64,000 bases of DNA from Armatimonadota bacterium (GCA_031459855.1 JAVKHP010000001.1:2952309-3016308); one strand, 5' to 3'; shown: positions 35,147-44,648, counted from the first letter of the stretch. A program made the numbers and translations. Notes: generated from the letters alone by a model not told the origin.

Positions 35147-35959
35147 CTACCCACCTCCGTGCCCGCGCACGCGCCGTGCGACCTCGTAGAGCAGCAGCCC
35201 GGCGGCCACCGCGACGTTCAGCGACTCCACCGGGCCATAGAGGGGAATGCGCACCAGCTGGCCCATGTCCGGCCAGCTCGGATGCGGACCGGACGTCTCG
35301 TTCCCCACGACGATCACCAGCGGGGGCTGCCAGGGCACCTCGGTGTAGACGAGCGTGCCGCGCGGGTCGGCGATGTAGATCGCGGGGCGCGCAGCGCGCA
35401 GGAACTCCTGCAGGCGCGCGCGGCCGATCTGGACCATGGGCAGGGCGAAGGCGGCGCCCATGGTGGCCCGCAGCGCCTTGGGGGCGAACGGGTCGGCCGT
35501 GCCTTCGGTGGTGGCGAAGGCCGTGGCGCCCGCCGCCACGGCGGTGCGCACCATGGTGCCCACGTTCCCGGGATCCTGCACGCGGTCGGCCACCAGCAGG
35601 ACCAGCTCGGGCTCGCGGACGAGCTCGAACTCGGGCCGTGGCCGCGGCGTGCGGCCGATGGCCACCAGGCCCTGGCTCGTGGTGACCTCGCTGGCGGCCT
35701 GCACCACGCGGGCGGTCGCCTGGTAGACCGGGATGCCGGCCTCCCGCAGGCGCGCTACCGCCCGGTGCGTCGCCGAGAGGGCCGCTTCCGGCGCGAACAG
35801 CGCCGCCTCCAGGGGCGCGCCGGCGTCGAGCGCCGCCTCGATCAGGCGCGGGCCGTCGAGGAGGATGCGGCCGTCCCGGTCGGGGTGGCGGTGCGCGGCC
35901 AGGCGCTTGCATGTCTGGACCAGCGGGTGGTGCGTCGAGCTGATCCGCGGCGGCGTCAC
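35147..35959 (-). CDS. SpoU/TrmH-family 2'-O-ribose RNA methyltransferase
   Basis: 270 residues from a GTG. An N-terminal substrate-binding domain (LVQTCKRLAAHRHPDRDGRILLDGPRLIEAAL) precedes the SPOUT knot with its three motifs: ADRVQDPGNVGTMVRTA, VVGNETSG, and IPLYGPVESLNVAVAAGLLLYE. It methylates ribose in rRNA or tRNA using SAM; the layout with an L30e-like N-terminus matches RlmB/TsnR-type enzymes frequently located upstream of pheST. GTG overlaps the TrkA stop (GTGA). Confidence 0.93.
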   Translation of the reverse strand: MTPPRISSTHHPLVQTCKRLAAHRHPDRDGRILLDGPRLIEAALDAGAPLEAALFAPEAALSATHRAVARLREAGIPVYQATARVVQAASEVTTSQGLVAIGRTPRPRPEFELVREPELVLLVADRVQDPGNVGTMVRTAVAAGATAFATTEGTADPFAPKALRATMGAAFALPMVQIGRARLQEFLRAARPAIYIADPRGTLVYTEVPWQPPLVIVVGNETSGPHPSWPDMGQLVRIPLYGPVESLNVAVAAGLLLYEVARRVRGHGGG

Positions 35960-36606
35960 AGGCTGGACTCGAGCTTGCTGAGCTGGCGGTTCTCGCCCAC
36001 GACCACCAGCACGTCCCCGGCGCGCAGCACCGTCTCCGCGGGCGGCGAGATCAACAGCTGCCCGTCCCGACGGATCAACAGCACGCTGACCCCGAACCGG
36101 CCGCGCAGGTCGAGGTCGCGGAGCGTGCGGCCCTCGAGGCGGGTCGAGACGCTGATCTCCTCGATGGAGAACGTCGGGGAGACTTCCAGGTAGTCGACCA
36201 GGCTGGGCGACGACAGGAGGTGCGCGACGCGCACCCCCATCTCCTTTTCGGGGCGCACGATGAGGTCGGCCCCCACCTTCTCGAGCACGCGCGCCTGGAG
36301 GTCGTCCACCGCCTTGGCGACCACCTTCTTGCACCCCAGCTCCTTGAGCACCAGGGTGGTGAGGATGCTCTCCTGGATGTAGTTCCCGATGGCCACCACC
36401 ACGGCATCGAAGTTGGTGATGCCCACCCCGCGCAGCGCCTCGGCGTCGGTGGCGTCGAGCTGGACGGCGTGCGTCACTTCCTCTGCCACCCGGCGCAGCC
36501 GCTCCTCGTCCTTGTCCATGGCCAGCACCCGATGGCCCAGCTGCTGCAGCGTCACCGCCACGCTCCGGCCAAAGCGCCCCATGCCGATCACTGCGAACTC
36601 TGCCAT
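35956..36606 (-). CDS. trkA: KtrA/TrkA potassium-channel regulatory subunit
   Basis: 216 residues. RCK-N domain with Rossmann motif VIGMGRFGRSVA and the NAD/ADP-binding Asp in LAMDKDEE, then an RCK-C domain (LEGRTLRDLDLRGRFGVSVLLIRRDG ... LRAGDVLVVVG). It is the cytosolic gating ring of a K+ transporter; the membrane partner is encoded immediately upstream in transcription. A single RCK copy indicates the Ktr type (KtrA). Stop overlaps the methyltransferase GTG start. Confidence 0.93.
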   Translation of the reverse strand: MAEFAVIGMGRFGRSVAVTLQQLGHRVLAMDKDEERLRRVAEEVTHAVQLDATDAEALRGVGITNFDAVVVAIGNYIQESILTTLVLKELGCKKVVAKAVDDLQARVLEKVGADLIVRPEKEMGVRVAHLLSSPSLVDYLEVSPTFSIEEISVSTRLEGRTLRDLDLRGRFGVSVLLIRRDGQLLISPPAETVLRAGDVLVVVGENRQLSKLESSL

Positions 36607-36737
36607 GGTATTCCCCCACGCCCTACCGGCGGCGCGCGCTTCCCTGGGTGCCTCCAGGTGTCCCGGGCGCGCCCGCTCGCAGTCTCATTGCCCGGTCATT
36701 GCCGCCGTCCACGGCACGTCGCGGCCCGCGCCCCGTG

Positions 36738-38090
36738 CTAGCCGACGTAGAGCCGTTCCTCGGGGTAGCGGATCCGCACCGGCCGTTCCCGGCGCGTCAG
36801 CCCGAACGCCAGCGTCAGCAGCCCCACGCGACCCGTGAACATGGTCACCATGATGATAGCGCGCCCCAGCGGCGACAGGTGGGGGGTCAGCCCTGTGCTG
36901 AGGCCCACCGTGCCGAACGCCGACGTCACCTCGAAGAGGCTGGGCAGCAGGTCGGCGCCCTCGACGCGGGTCAGCACCACGGCCATGGTGAACACGAACG
37001 CCACGCCCAGCAGCGCCAGGGTGACGGCCTTGTTGATCACGAACGTCGGCAGGCGCCGCCGGAAGAGCACGGGGTCCGGCGAGCCGCGGATCGTGCTGAC
37101 GATCACCGCCAGGGGCACCAGGAAGGTGGTGGTCTTGATCCCGCCACCCGTGCCGCCGGGCGACGCCCCGATGAACATCAGCGCCACCAGCAGCATCAAC
37201 GTCGGCTGCGTCAGCGCCCCGACCTCCACGGTGCTGAACCCGGCCGTGCGGGGGGTGACCGCCTGGAAGACGGCCGCGAGCACCCGCCCCGGCCACGGCA
37301 GGGTCCCCAGCGTCCTGGGGTTGGCGTGCTCCAGCGCGAGGATGGCCAGCGTGCCCCCGCCGATCAGCACCGCCGTGGTCAGCAGCACCGCCTTGGAGTG
37401 GAAGGACAGCCGCCGCGCCAGCAGGTCGAAGTGCACCACGAAGCCCAGGCCGCCGGCCACGACGAGCGCGGCCACCACCAGCGAGACGACGGGATCGGCG
37501 ACATATGCCGTGAGGCTCCGGAAGCCGCCCATCAGGTCGAAGCCCGCGTTGTTGAAGGCGGACACGCTGTGGAACAGCCCGAGGTAGGCCGCCCGCCCCA
37601 GGGACGTCTCGGCGGCGAAGCGCAGGGTCAACAGGACGGCCCCGACGGCCTCGACCGCCAGGGCGAGGACCACGATGCGGCGCGTGAACCGGACGACCCC
37701 GCCCACCTGGTAGAGCCCGTGGGCCTCGGTGAGGATGATCCGCTCCCGCAGCCCGATACGCCAGCCCAGCAGCAGCGCCAGCAGGGCCCACGAGGTCATG
37801 TACCCGAAGCCACCGATCTGGATCAGCGCCAGGATGACCAGCTCGCCGAAGGTCGAGTAGTGGTCGGCGGTGTCCACGACCACGAGGCCGGTCACGCACA
37901 CGGCGGAGTTGGCGGTGAACAGCGCCGTGAAGAAGGGCGTGGGGCGCCCGTCCTCGGACGCGATGGGCAGGCTCAACAGCACGCCGCCCAGCACGATGAC
38001 GCTGGCGAAGCCGACCAGGAGCGACTGTGCGGGGCTCAGCGTCAGACGCAGCGCCCGCGACGGTCGCGGGACTGCCAGCGAACGCGCCAT
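36738..38090 (-). CDS. ktrB: TrkH/KtrB-type potassium transporter membrane subunit
   Basis: 450 residues with four M1-P-M2-like repeats. Filter-like loops include ANSAVCVTGLVV, VSAFNNAGFDLMGG, PRTAGFSTVEVG and SAFGTVGLSTGLTP, each with the signature Gly, and the KtrB-type SPGGTGGGIKTTTF gate loop. It conducts K+ (Na+-coupled in studied KtrAB) under KtrA control. Lies between rplT and trkA on the same strand, interrupting an otherwise common rplT-spoU-pheST order. Confidence 0.93.
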   Translation of the reverse strand: MARSLAVPRPSRALRLTLSPAQSLLVGFASVIVLGGVLLSLPIASEDGRPTPFFTALFTANSAVCVTGLVVVDTADHYSTFGELVILALIQIGGFGYMTSWALLALLLGWRIGLRERIILTEAHGLYQVGGVVRFTRRIVVLALAVEAVGAVLLTLRFAAETSLGRAAYLGLFHSVSAFNNAGFDLMGGFRSLTAYVADPVVSLVVAALVVAGGLGFVVHFDLLARRLSFHSKAVLLTTAVLIGGGTLAILALEHANPRTLGTLPWPGRVLAAVFQAVTPRTAGFSTVEVGALTQPTLMLLVALMFIGASPGGTGGGIKTTTFLVPLAVIVSTIRGSPDPVLFRRRLPTFVINKAVTLALLGVAFVFTMAVVLTRVEGADLLPSLFEVTSAFGTVGLSTGLTPHLSPLGRAIIMVTMFTGRVGLLTLAFGLTRRERPVRIRYPEERLYVG

Positions 38091-38129
38091 CGGCCGGGTC
38101 GCGGGACGCCACGGGCGCCCCGGGAACCG

Positions 38130-38489
38130 CTATCCCCCCAGGTGGGCCTTCGCCTGGGCGACCAGGGCGTCGAACGCCGCCTTGTCGCGCACCGCCAGAT
38201 CGGCGAGGATCTTCCGATCGACGGCCACCCCGGCGCGGCGGAGCCCGTTGATGAGCCGGCTGTACGAGAGCCCCTGCGCCCGCGCCGCCGCGTTGATGCG
38301 CACGATCCACAGGCTGCGGAACTCCCGCTTGCGCAGCCGGCGGTCGATGCGGGCGCGCGCCAGGGCGCGGGTCGTGTACTGCTTGGCCAGCTTGTACCAG
38401 CGGCTCTTCGCCCCGCGGTACCCGCGCGCCAGCTTCAGGATCTTCTTGTGGCGTCGCCGAACGGTGACGCCGCGCTTCACCCGTGCCAT
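38130..38489 (-). CDS. rplT: 50S ribosomal protein L20
   Basis: 119 residues, full length: [35 protein letters not shown], and the C-terminal [23 protein letters not shown]20 binds 23S rRNA early in assembly and, in Bacillus and E. coli, also represses its own operon by binding the leader. Follows rpmI after 69 bp in the infC-rpmI-rplT operon. Confidence 0.98.
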   Translation of the reverse strand: MARVKRGVTVRRRHKKILKLARGYRGAKSRWYKLAKQYTTRALARARIDRRLRKREFRSLWIVRINAAARAQGLSYSRLINGLRRAGVAVDRKILADLAVRDKAAFDALVAQAKAHLGG

Positions 38490-38558
38490 CGTCGTCTCAC
38501 CTTCCCGTGCGACGGTGCGGACGTCGTAGGGGCGCCGGCTGCAGGGCCGCCCCGCGCC

Positions 38559-38756
38559 CTAGATACCGGGCAGGAGCCGCCGCACGCGCGGCGCGTCGGC
38601 CGCGTGGACGAGCCGGCGCTCGCGCAGTGAACGCTTCCGCTTGGGGCGCTTCTTGACCTTCAGGTGCCCGCCGTGTTGACGGCCCCGGGTCAGCGCGCCG
38701 GTGCCGGTGACACCGATCCGTTTGGCCGTGCCCTGGTGCGTCTTGCGCTTCGCCAC
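38559..38756 (-). CDS. rpmI: 50S ribosomal protein L35
   Basis: 65 residues: MAKRKTHQGTAKRIGVTGTG, GGHLKVKKRPKRKRSLRERR and the terminal VRRLLPGI, all family-typical. Lys and Arg content as expected. Lies 18 bp after infC. Confidence 0.97.
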   Translation of the reverse strand: MAKRKTHQGTAKRIGVTGTGALTRGRQHGGHLKVKKRPKRKRSLRERRLVHAADAPRVRRLLPGI

Positions 38757-38774
38757 CGCTCGCTCCCGCCTGCC

Positions 38775-39287
38775 TCACGCCTTCTTGGGGCTGAGGATCA
38801 TGATCATGTTGCGTCCTTCCAGGGTGGGCATCCGCTCGACGACGCCCACGTCACCCACCTGCGCGGCAAGCCGTCGCAGCAGGTCCTCCCCGACCTTGGG
38901 GTGCGCCATCTCCCGGCCCCGAAACCACATGGCGACGCGCACCTTGTGGCCCTCCCGGAGGAACTCGTGCACCTGCCGGACCTTCACCTGGAAGTCGTGC
39001 TCGCCGATCTTGGGGCTCATGCGCATGCCCTTGAGGTCGCCACCCCGCGCCTTGCGGTGCGCGTCTCGTTCGCGCTTGCTCTGCTCGTACTTGTACCGCC
39101 CGAAGTCCATGATCTTGCACACGGGCGGGGTGGCGGTCGGCGCGACCTCCACCAGGTCCAGGTTGTACTCCTGCGCCTTGGCCAGGGCATCGCGCGTGGG
39201 CAGAATTCCCAGTTGCTCGCCGTTGGGCCCGATCAGTCGTACCTCCCGGGCCCGAATGCGCTCGTTCACCCGTATCTCGCGGTCGAT
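38775..39287 (-). CDS. infC: Translation initiation factor IF-3 with AUC start codon
   Basis: 170 residues. The family N-terminus reads IDREIRVNERIRAREVRLIG and the C-terminal domain includes KMRMSPKIGEHDFQVK-like text (GMRMSPKIGEHDF). The reading frame has no ATG at the right place; the isoleucine codon ATC at 39287 lies 9 bp after GGAGGG and gives the standard N-terminus. Rare AUU/AUC/AUA starts on infC mediate self-repression by IF-3 discrimination. Downstream GTG (RVNER) is the alternative. Leads the infC-rpmI-rplT operon. Confidence 0.93.
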   Translation of the reverse strand: MDREIRVNERIRAREVRLIGPNGEQLGILPTRDALAKAQEYNLDLVEVAPTATPPVCKIMDFGRYKYEQSKRERDAHRKARGGDLKGMRMSPKIGEHDFQVKVRQVHEFLREGHKVRVAMWFRGREMAHPKVGEDLLRRLAAQVGDVGVVERMPTLEGRNMIMILSPKKA

Positions 39288-39330
39288 GCCCGTCGCCCTC
39301 CCGGGTTCCCGTCGGCGCCCCGACGGGATG

Positions 39331-39367
39331 GTGAAAAACTCAAACGGGGACGGCCGATGCCATCCCC
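39331..39367 (-). terminator. Attenuator-type terminator in the infC leader
   Basis: On the minus strand GGGGATGGC/GCCGTCCCC (39346-39367) forms a 9-bp stem with a 4-nt loop, followed by GTTTGAGTTTTTCAC at 39331-39345. It lies in the leader after the promoter and before infC, so it should end transcription early unless relieved; L20 or another sensor may control it. Confidence 0.7.
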
Positions 39368-39463
39368 GCAGGAGCGGTGCGCGCCGCGGCCACCCGAGGC
39401 GCACCCTCGGGGCGCTCGGGTGAGAAGCGGATGGCTTCTACTTCAGGCCGCACAACCGGGCGG

Positions 39464-39492
39464 AGTATAGCATTGGCGGGGGACGCCGTCAA
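39464..39492 (-). promoter_or_regulatory. Strong promoter of the infC operon
   Basis: Minus-strand -35 TTGACG (39487-39492), 17-bp spacer, -10 TATACT (39464-39469). The leader to the infC start is about 170 nt and contains the attenuator. Confidence 0.85.
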
Positions 39493-39760
39493 CGCGCGGG
39501 GGCCTGCCTTGCGCTGCCCCATGGAGCCGGGGGCGTCGCGTGGGCCGCCCCGGCAGCACCCGCGCAACCCTGCCTCACGGTCCGGGCCGAGGCAGGCGGC
39601 CTCACGTTCGGGCCCGCCGGCTCCAACGGCGCGCATCCTGTGGGCACCGCAGGGCGCCGGGGCCCCGGCCGTGGGCGCACGCCCTGCGCGGGCATTGCAC
39701 CTGCTCCCCAGATCGGCCCGGGACGGATGGCGCAGAGGAATCGTGCGCCGGGCGCACCGA
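39493..39760. other. Intergenic stretch with no identified feature
   Basis: Between the infC promoter and the mlaE ribosome site I see GC-rich sequence without a convincing gene or hairpin with a T-run. The frame upstream of mlaE is open but shows no conserved coding signal. The mlaE promoter must lie here but is not recognisable. Confidence 0.4.
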
Positions 39761-39773
39761 AGAGAGGAACGCG

Positions 39774-40580
39774 ATGGACGATGGTGCGCTGGTCCGGACA
39801 GCGTCGGCGGGGCTGCTGGCCGCTGCCGGCCGGGCGGTCCTGGCGTGGCTGGCGGACGTGGGCCGCGCCGTGGGCATGCTGGCGCACGCGTTCCGCTGGG
39901 TGCGACGTGGCCACCTGGAACTCGGCGAGACGATCGTCCAGCTCAAGCGCATCGGCTGGGACTCGACCTTCATCGTGCTGGTCACGGGAGTGTTCGCCGG
40001 GATGGTGCTGGCCTACCAGACCTCGGGGGTCTTCCTCAAGTTCGGCGCGCAGGGCTTCGTGGGCGGCCTGGTGGGGGTGTCGCTGGCGCGCGAGGCAGGC
40101 CCGGTCTTCACCGCGATGGTCATCGCTGGCCGGGTCGGCGCGGGGATCGCGGCCGAGCTGGGCACCATGACGGTTACCGAGCAGGTGGACGCCCTGCGCG
40201 CCCTCGCCACGGATCCCGTGCGGTTCCTGGTCGTGCCCCGCCTGGTGGCCGCCGCCGTGGCCCTGCCCATTCTCACCATGTTCGCCGAGGTCGTGGGAGC
40301 CATCGGCGGCTCGGTGGTGGCGGTGGCGGCTGGGATCCCGTCGGGATCGTTCTGGGCGTCGCTGCGGCAGTTCACGTGGACGTGGGACCTCTACGCCGGG
40401 CTGGTGAAGTCGGTGTGCTTCGGGCTCATCATCGCCGCCGTGGGCGCGTATCGGGGCCTGTCCGCCACAGGCGGTGCGGAAGGCGTCGGCCGTGCGGCCA
40501 CCGGCGCGGTGGTCGCGTCCATCGTGCTCATCATGGCCTTCAACTACTTCCTGAACCAGGTGCTCTTCCGGGTGCGGTAG
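39774..40580 (+). CDS. mlaE: MlaE-family lipid ABC transporter permease
   Basis: 268 residues, ATG after AGAGAGGA. Multi-pass membrane protein with the MlaE signature FLKFGAQGFVGGLVGVSLAR and the family hallmark REAGPVFTAMVIAGRVGAG...TEQVDALRALATDP. In diderms MlaFEDB moves phospholipids between inner and outer membranes together with an MCE protein. It opens the operon mlaE-mlaF-mlaD. mlaF starts 4 bp after its stop. Confidence 0.93.
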   Translation: MDDGALVRTASAGLLAAAGRAVLAWLADVGRAVGMLAHAFRWVRRGHLELGETIVQLKRIGWDSTFIVLVTGVFAGMVLAYQTSGVFLKFGAQGFVGGLVGVSLAREAGPVFTAMVIAGRVGAGIAAELGTMTVTEQVDALRALATDPVRFLVVPRLVAAAVALPILTMFAEVVGAIGGSVVAVAAGIPSGSFWASLRQFTWTWDLYAGLVKSVCFGLIIAAVGAYRGLSATGGAEGVGRAATGAVVASIVLIMAFNYFLNQVLFRVR

Positions 40581-40584
40581 CGCG

Positions 40585-41373
40585 ATGGCCGAGGCTCACC
40601 TCCGGACCCCCCAGCCCCCCGCAGACGAGGCGATCGTGGTGGTGCGCGACGTGTGGAAGCGCTTCGGGACCACGCAGGCGCTGGCCGGCGTCAGCCTGGA
40701 GGTGCGCCGCGGGCAGGTGCAGGTCATCATGGGTCCCAGCGGGTGCGGCAAGAGCGTCCTCCTCAAGCATCTGGTGGGACTGCTGCGGCCCGACCGCGGC
40801 ACGATCCACGTCTTCGGCCAGCCCGTGCACGCCCTGCCGGACGAGGACCTGGACGCGCTGCGCATGCGGGTGGGCGTCGTCTTCCAGTCGGCTGCGCTCT
40901 TCGACTCGATGACCGTGGCGGAGAACGTGGCCTTCCCCTTGCGCCGCCACCGGCGCCTCGCCGGGCAGGCGCTCCGGGCCCGAGTCGACGAGCTGCTGGC
41001 CCTGGTGGGCCTGACGGGTGCCGGGGAGCTGCTGCCGGCGCAGCTGTCAGGTGGCATGCGCAAGCGCGTGGGCATCGCCCGGGCTCTGGCGCTGGCGCCC
41101 GACCTGCTGCTCTACGACGAACCCACCGGCGGCCTCGACCCGATCACCGCGCGGACGGTGGACGAGCTGATCCTGCGCCTGCGGGCCGACCTGGGCACCA
41201 CTGCCGTCGTGGTGACCCACGACCTGGCGAGCGCCTTCCGGCTGGCCGACGAGCTCGCGGTCATGGACGCCGGGCGGTTGGTCGCCGCAGGCACGCCCGC
41301 AGCGATCCGGGCATCGGCCCACCCGTTCGTGCAGCGGTTTCTGGCCTCGGGCGCCGAGGTGGTGTCCGCATGA
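40585..41373 (+). CDS. mlaF: MlaF-type ABC transporter ATPase
   Basis: 262 residues. Walker A GPSGCGKSVLLKHL, Q-loop VGVVFQSAALFDSMTV, ABC signature LSGGMRKRVGIARAL and Walker B LLLYDEPTGGLDP, then the switch His in VVVTHDL, all intact. The ALFDSMTVAENVAFPLR and SGGMRKR variants are typical of the MCE-associated ATPases. Its stop overlaps the mlaD start (ATGA). Confidence 0.95.
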   Translation: MAEAHLRTPQPPADEAIVVVRDVWKRFGTTQALAGVSLEVRRGQVQVIMGPSGCGKSVLLKHLVGLLRPDRGTIHVFGQPVHALPDEDLDALRMRVGVVFQSAALFDSMTVAENVAFPLRRHRRLAGQALRARVDELLALVGLTGAGELLPAQLSGGMRKRVGIARALALAPDLLLYDEPTGGLDPITARTVDELILRLRADLGTTAVVVTHDLASAFRLADELAVMDAGRLVAAGTPAAIRASAHPFVQRFLASGAEVVSA

Positions 41374-42731
41374 GTCCCGAAGCGAAGGTCGGACTGCTCG
41401 CGGTTCTGCTCTTCGTCGCCGCGCTGGCGGGCGCCGTGGTCTTCTTGGCGGGCGGGCCCGGCGAGTTGCTCGAGCCGCGCTACGTGATCCGCCTGCGCGT
41501 GAACACCGCCGGCGGGATGGTCGAGGGCGCGCCCGTGCAGCTGGCCGGCGTCCGCATCGGCGAGGTGCGGTCGATCGCCCTGACGCCGGCCGGTCAGGCG
41601 GAGATCGTGCTGCGCATCAGGGCGCGGTTTGCGATTCCCCAGGGATCGCGCTTCGCCATCGGCACCACGGGCCTGCTCGGCGAGCGGTTCGTGACGATCA
41701 CGCCGGGCCCGCCGACGGCGCCGCCGCTGCCGCCCGGGAGCATCGTGGTCGGACAGGAGCCGTTCACGGTCGAGGACGTGGTGGCCCGTGTGGTCGCCGT
41801 CGCCCGCCAGGCCGAGGACGCGCTCCAGCAGATCACCCGTCTGGTCGGCGATCCGGCACTGCGCGGGGCGCTGGCCGAGGCGGCGGAGAACGTCCGCGAG
41901 GCCACGGCGGTCATGCGCCGGGTGGCCGAGACCACCAACCGCATGGCGCGGTCCCTGGAGCGCACGGCCAGCGAGGACGTGCCCGCCATCGCCGCCGGCG
42001 CACGCGCCACGGTCGACGACCTGGCCGCCGCGACCCGCGACCTGCGTGCCCTGGCGCGAGACGTGGCCGCAGGCGGCCAGACCGCGCAGCAGGTGCGCGA
42101 GACGGTGGCCGCCGTGCGCCGCGCGGCCCAGGGCATCGACCGGATGGTGCAAGACCTGCAGGGCGTCATCAACGAGCCGCAGGTGCAGCAGGTGCGGGCC
42201 TCGCTGCACGAGGCCCAGGCAGCCGTCACCGAGGCGCGGCAGGCGGTGGGGGAGGCCCGGGCGCTGATCCGGCGGGCCGACCAGGTGGTCGAGCGCGTCC
42301 ATCGCGTCATCCCCGACCGGCTCGAGCTCCCGGACCTGCGCACCAGCTATCGCCTGCAGTACGAGCTGTGGTACACCACGCGGCTGGGCCACGACATCAC
42401 GTTCACGCTGCTCCCGGACGCGCCCCGGCGGTACATCTTCACGTGGCGGGACGTGGGACAGGCAAACCGCGTCGGCCTGCAGGTGGGCCAGTGGCTCCAG
42501 CGGCCGCCGGTCTTCCTGCGCTATGGCCTGGTGGACTCCCAGCTGGGCGCCGGCGTGGACTACGGGACGCCGCCGGGTCCCGTCTACTCCCTGGACCTCT
42601 CCAACCTCAACCGGCTCACCCTGAACCTCTACGCGTCCTACTTCTTCCAGCGCGACTGGGGCATCACGCTGCGGGCCACCGACCTGCTGCAGACGTCCAC
42701 CTTCGGCCTGGGCTACTTCCGCCGGTTCTGA
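41370..42731 (+). CDS. mlaD: MlaD/MCE domain lipid-binding protein with long C-terminal extension
   Basis: 453 residues. One N-terminal membrane anchor (VGLLAVLLFVAALAGAVVFLAG), then an MCE domain (about 35-125: VRLNTAGGMVEGAPVQLAGV-like text, RFAIGTTGLLGERFVTITPG). Residues about 135-310 are a long amphipathic helical coil, as in MCE tunnels. The last ~120 residues are aromatic and beta-rich (WYTTRLGHDITFTLL ... LGYFRRF), resembling an outer-membrane barrel-like ending rather than a standard MlaD tail. It hands lipids across the periplasm; no MlaA, MlaC or MlaB is encoded nearby. Confidence 0.9.
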   Translation: MSPEAKVGLLAVLLFVAALAGAVVFLAGGPGELLEPRYVIRLRVNTAGGMVEGAPVQLAGVRIGEVRSIALTPAGQAEIVLRIRARFAIPQGSRFAIGTTGLLGERFVTITPGPPTAPPLPPGSIVVGQEPFTVEDVVARVVAVARQAEDALQQITRLVGDPALRGALAEAAENVREATAVMRRVAETTNRMARSLERTASEDVPAIAAGARATVDDLAAATRDLRALARDVAAGGQTAQQVRETVAAVRRAAQGIDRMVQDLQGVINEPQVQQVRASLHEAQAAVTEARQAVGEARALIRRADQVVERVHRVIPDRLELPDLRTSYRLQYELWYTTRLGHDITFTLLPDAPRRYIFTWRDVGQANRVGLQVGQWLQRPPVFLRYGLVDSQLGAGVDYGTPPGPVYSLDLSNLNRLTLNLYASYFFQRDWGITLRATDLLQTSTFGLGYFRRF

Positions 42732-42806
42732 GCACGGGGCCAGTGCGCCGCCGTGGGCGTGGCCGGCGCGCCGTCCTGCCAGTTCCCCTCGCCCCCGTGC
42801 ACGGTC

Positions 42807-42930
42807 GCATACCCACGACAGCACGAAAGGGAGCACCGCGCCTTCGCCGGCAGGAGCCCCTGCGGCAGAGAGACCTCGCATACCCTCGACAACACGGGAA
42901 AAGAAAGAGAGCACCGCGCCTGCAGTGCTC
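42807..42930 (-). repeat. Tandem duplicate of a terminator-like module
   Basis: CGCATACCC-CGACA-CACG...GAGCACCGCGCCT appears at about 42807-42842 and again, slightly diverged, at about 42877-42920, roughly 72-78 bp apart. Each copy can form a GC hairpin. The second is the complete one (separate entry). This fills the gap between mlaD and the lysine-rich mini-gene. Confidence 0.6.
42900..42930 (-). terminator. Intrinsic terminator of the lysine-rich mini-gene
   Basis: On the minus strand GAGCACTGC/GCGGTGCTC (42909-42930) pairs over 9 bp with a 4-nt loop, followed by TCTTTCTTTTCCC. It lies 30 bp past the mini-gene stop and could also end mlaD transcripts from the other side. Confidence 0.75.
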
Positions 42931-42959
42931 CCTTGCCATTCGCAAGGCAGCCAGCGGGG

Positions 42960-43004
42960 TTACTTGCCCTTCTTCTTGGCCGCCTTCTTCGCCTTCTTGG
43001 CCAT
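42960..43004 (-). CDS. 14-residue lysine/alanine mini-protein MAKKAKKAAKKKGK
   Basis: ATG to TAA in 45 bp, preceded by a near-perfect AAAGGAGG ribosome site at 43012-43019 and followed 30 bp later by a strong intrinsic terminator, so a real, separately expressed unit is likely. The peptide has nine Lys in 14 residues and resembles histone-H1-like or ribosomal tail sequences and the short 'KKAKKAAKKK' proteins predicted in many genomes. It could bind nucleic acid or act as a leader peptide sensing lysine supply. No homology-based function can be given. Confidence 0.65.
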   Translation of the reverse strand: MAKKAKKAAKKKGK

Positions 43005-43159
43005 CGAGGTCGCCTCCTTTCGCACACGTGACGGTTCCCCGTCGTCGACGTGTACATTCGCGACGCCGCGACGATTTCCTCCTGCGGTACCGCACCGGCG
43101 CGTGACGTCCGAAGAGCACATACCCAGCGCGGCGTCCGTCTAGTCGTCGGGCGCCGGCG

Positions 43160-44213
<1,054 letters not shown>

Positions 44214-44224
<11 letters not shown>

Positions 44225-44501
44225 CGGACCCGCGGGCGGCCGCGTACAGGCCGATGCCCCGATTGGCGAGCGCCCCTCCGGCGACAGCCATGACGATCAG
44301 CAGGACGCCCTTGATCGCCAGGGTCACCAGCGCCGGGCCCGGCTCGGCCGCCTGCCCGGCTGCGGTGACCCGGCCCAGGACACCGGAGGCCACCACGTCG
44401 CGGTACGCCATGACGAAGACGGCCACCAGGAACGCCGCGCCCAGGAGGAACACGGCGAGTCCCAGCCACTTCGCCGGTGGGTCGTCTACGGTTCTGCGCA
44501 T
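44214..44501 (-). CDS. Small membrane protein with two hydrophobic segments
   Basis: 95 residues from the ATG at 44501 (AGGGAGGGAG before it). Two membrane spans: LGLAVFLLGAAFLVAVFVMAY and LVTLAIKGVLLIVMAVAGGAL, joined by a Gly/Ala linker; a short cytoplasmic tail follows. The end overlaps the threonine-aldolase start by 11 bp. No known family recognised; a generic envelope protein. Confidence 0.65.
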
Positions 44502-44648
44502 CTCCCTCCCTGCCTTTCCCGGCCCCTCGCCGTCGACCTCCGGCCGCACCCCGGCACCCGCCCGGCGGGTGCAGCGGGAACCAGCCCGCCGAGCCGTCGG
44601 CCTGCCACGTCATCCCGGCGCCCCGCGGGTGCACCGGAAGCCGTCTGC

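Noticed and set aside
39288-39404. ATG start for infC further upstream
   Set aside because: It would add about 40 residues with no family similarity and run through the leader attenuator.
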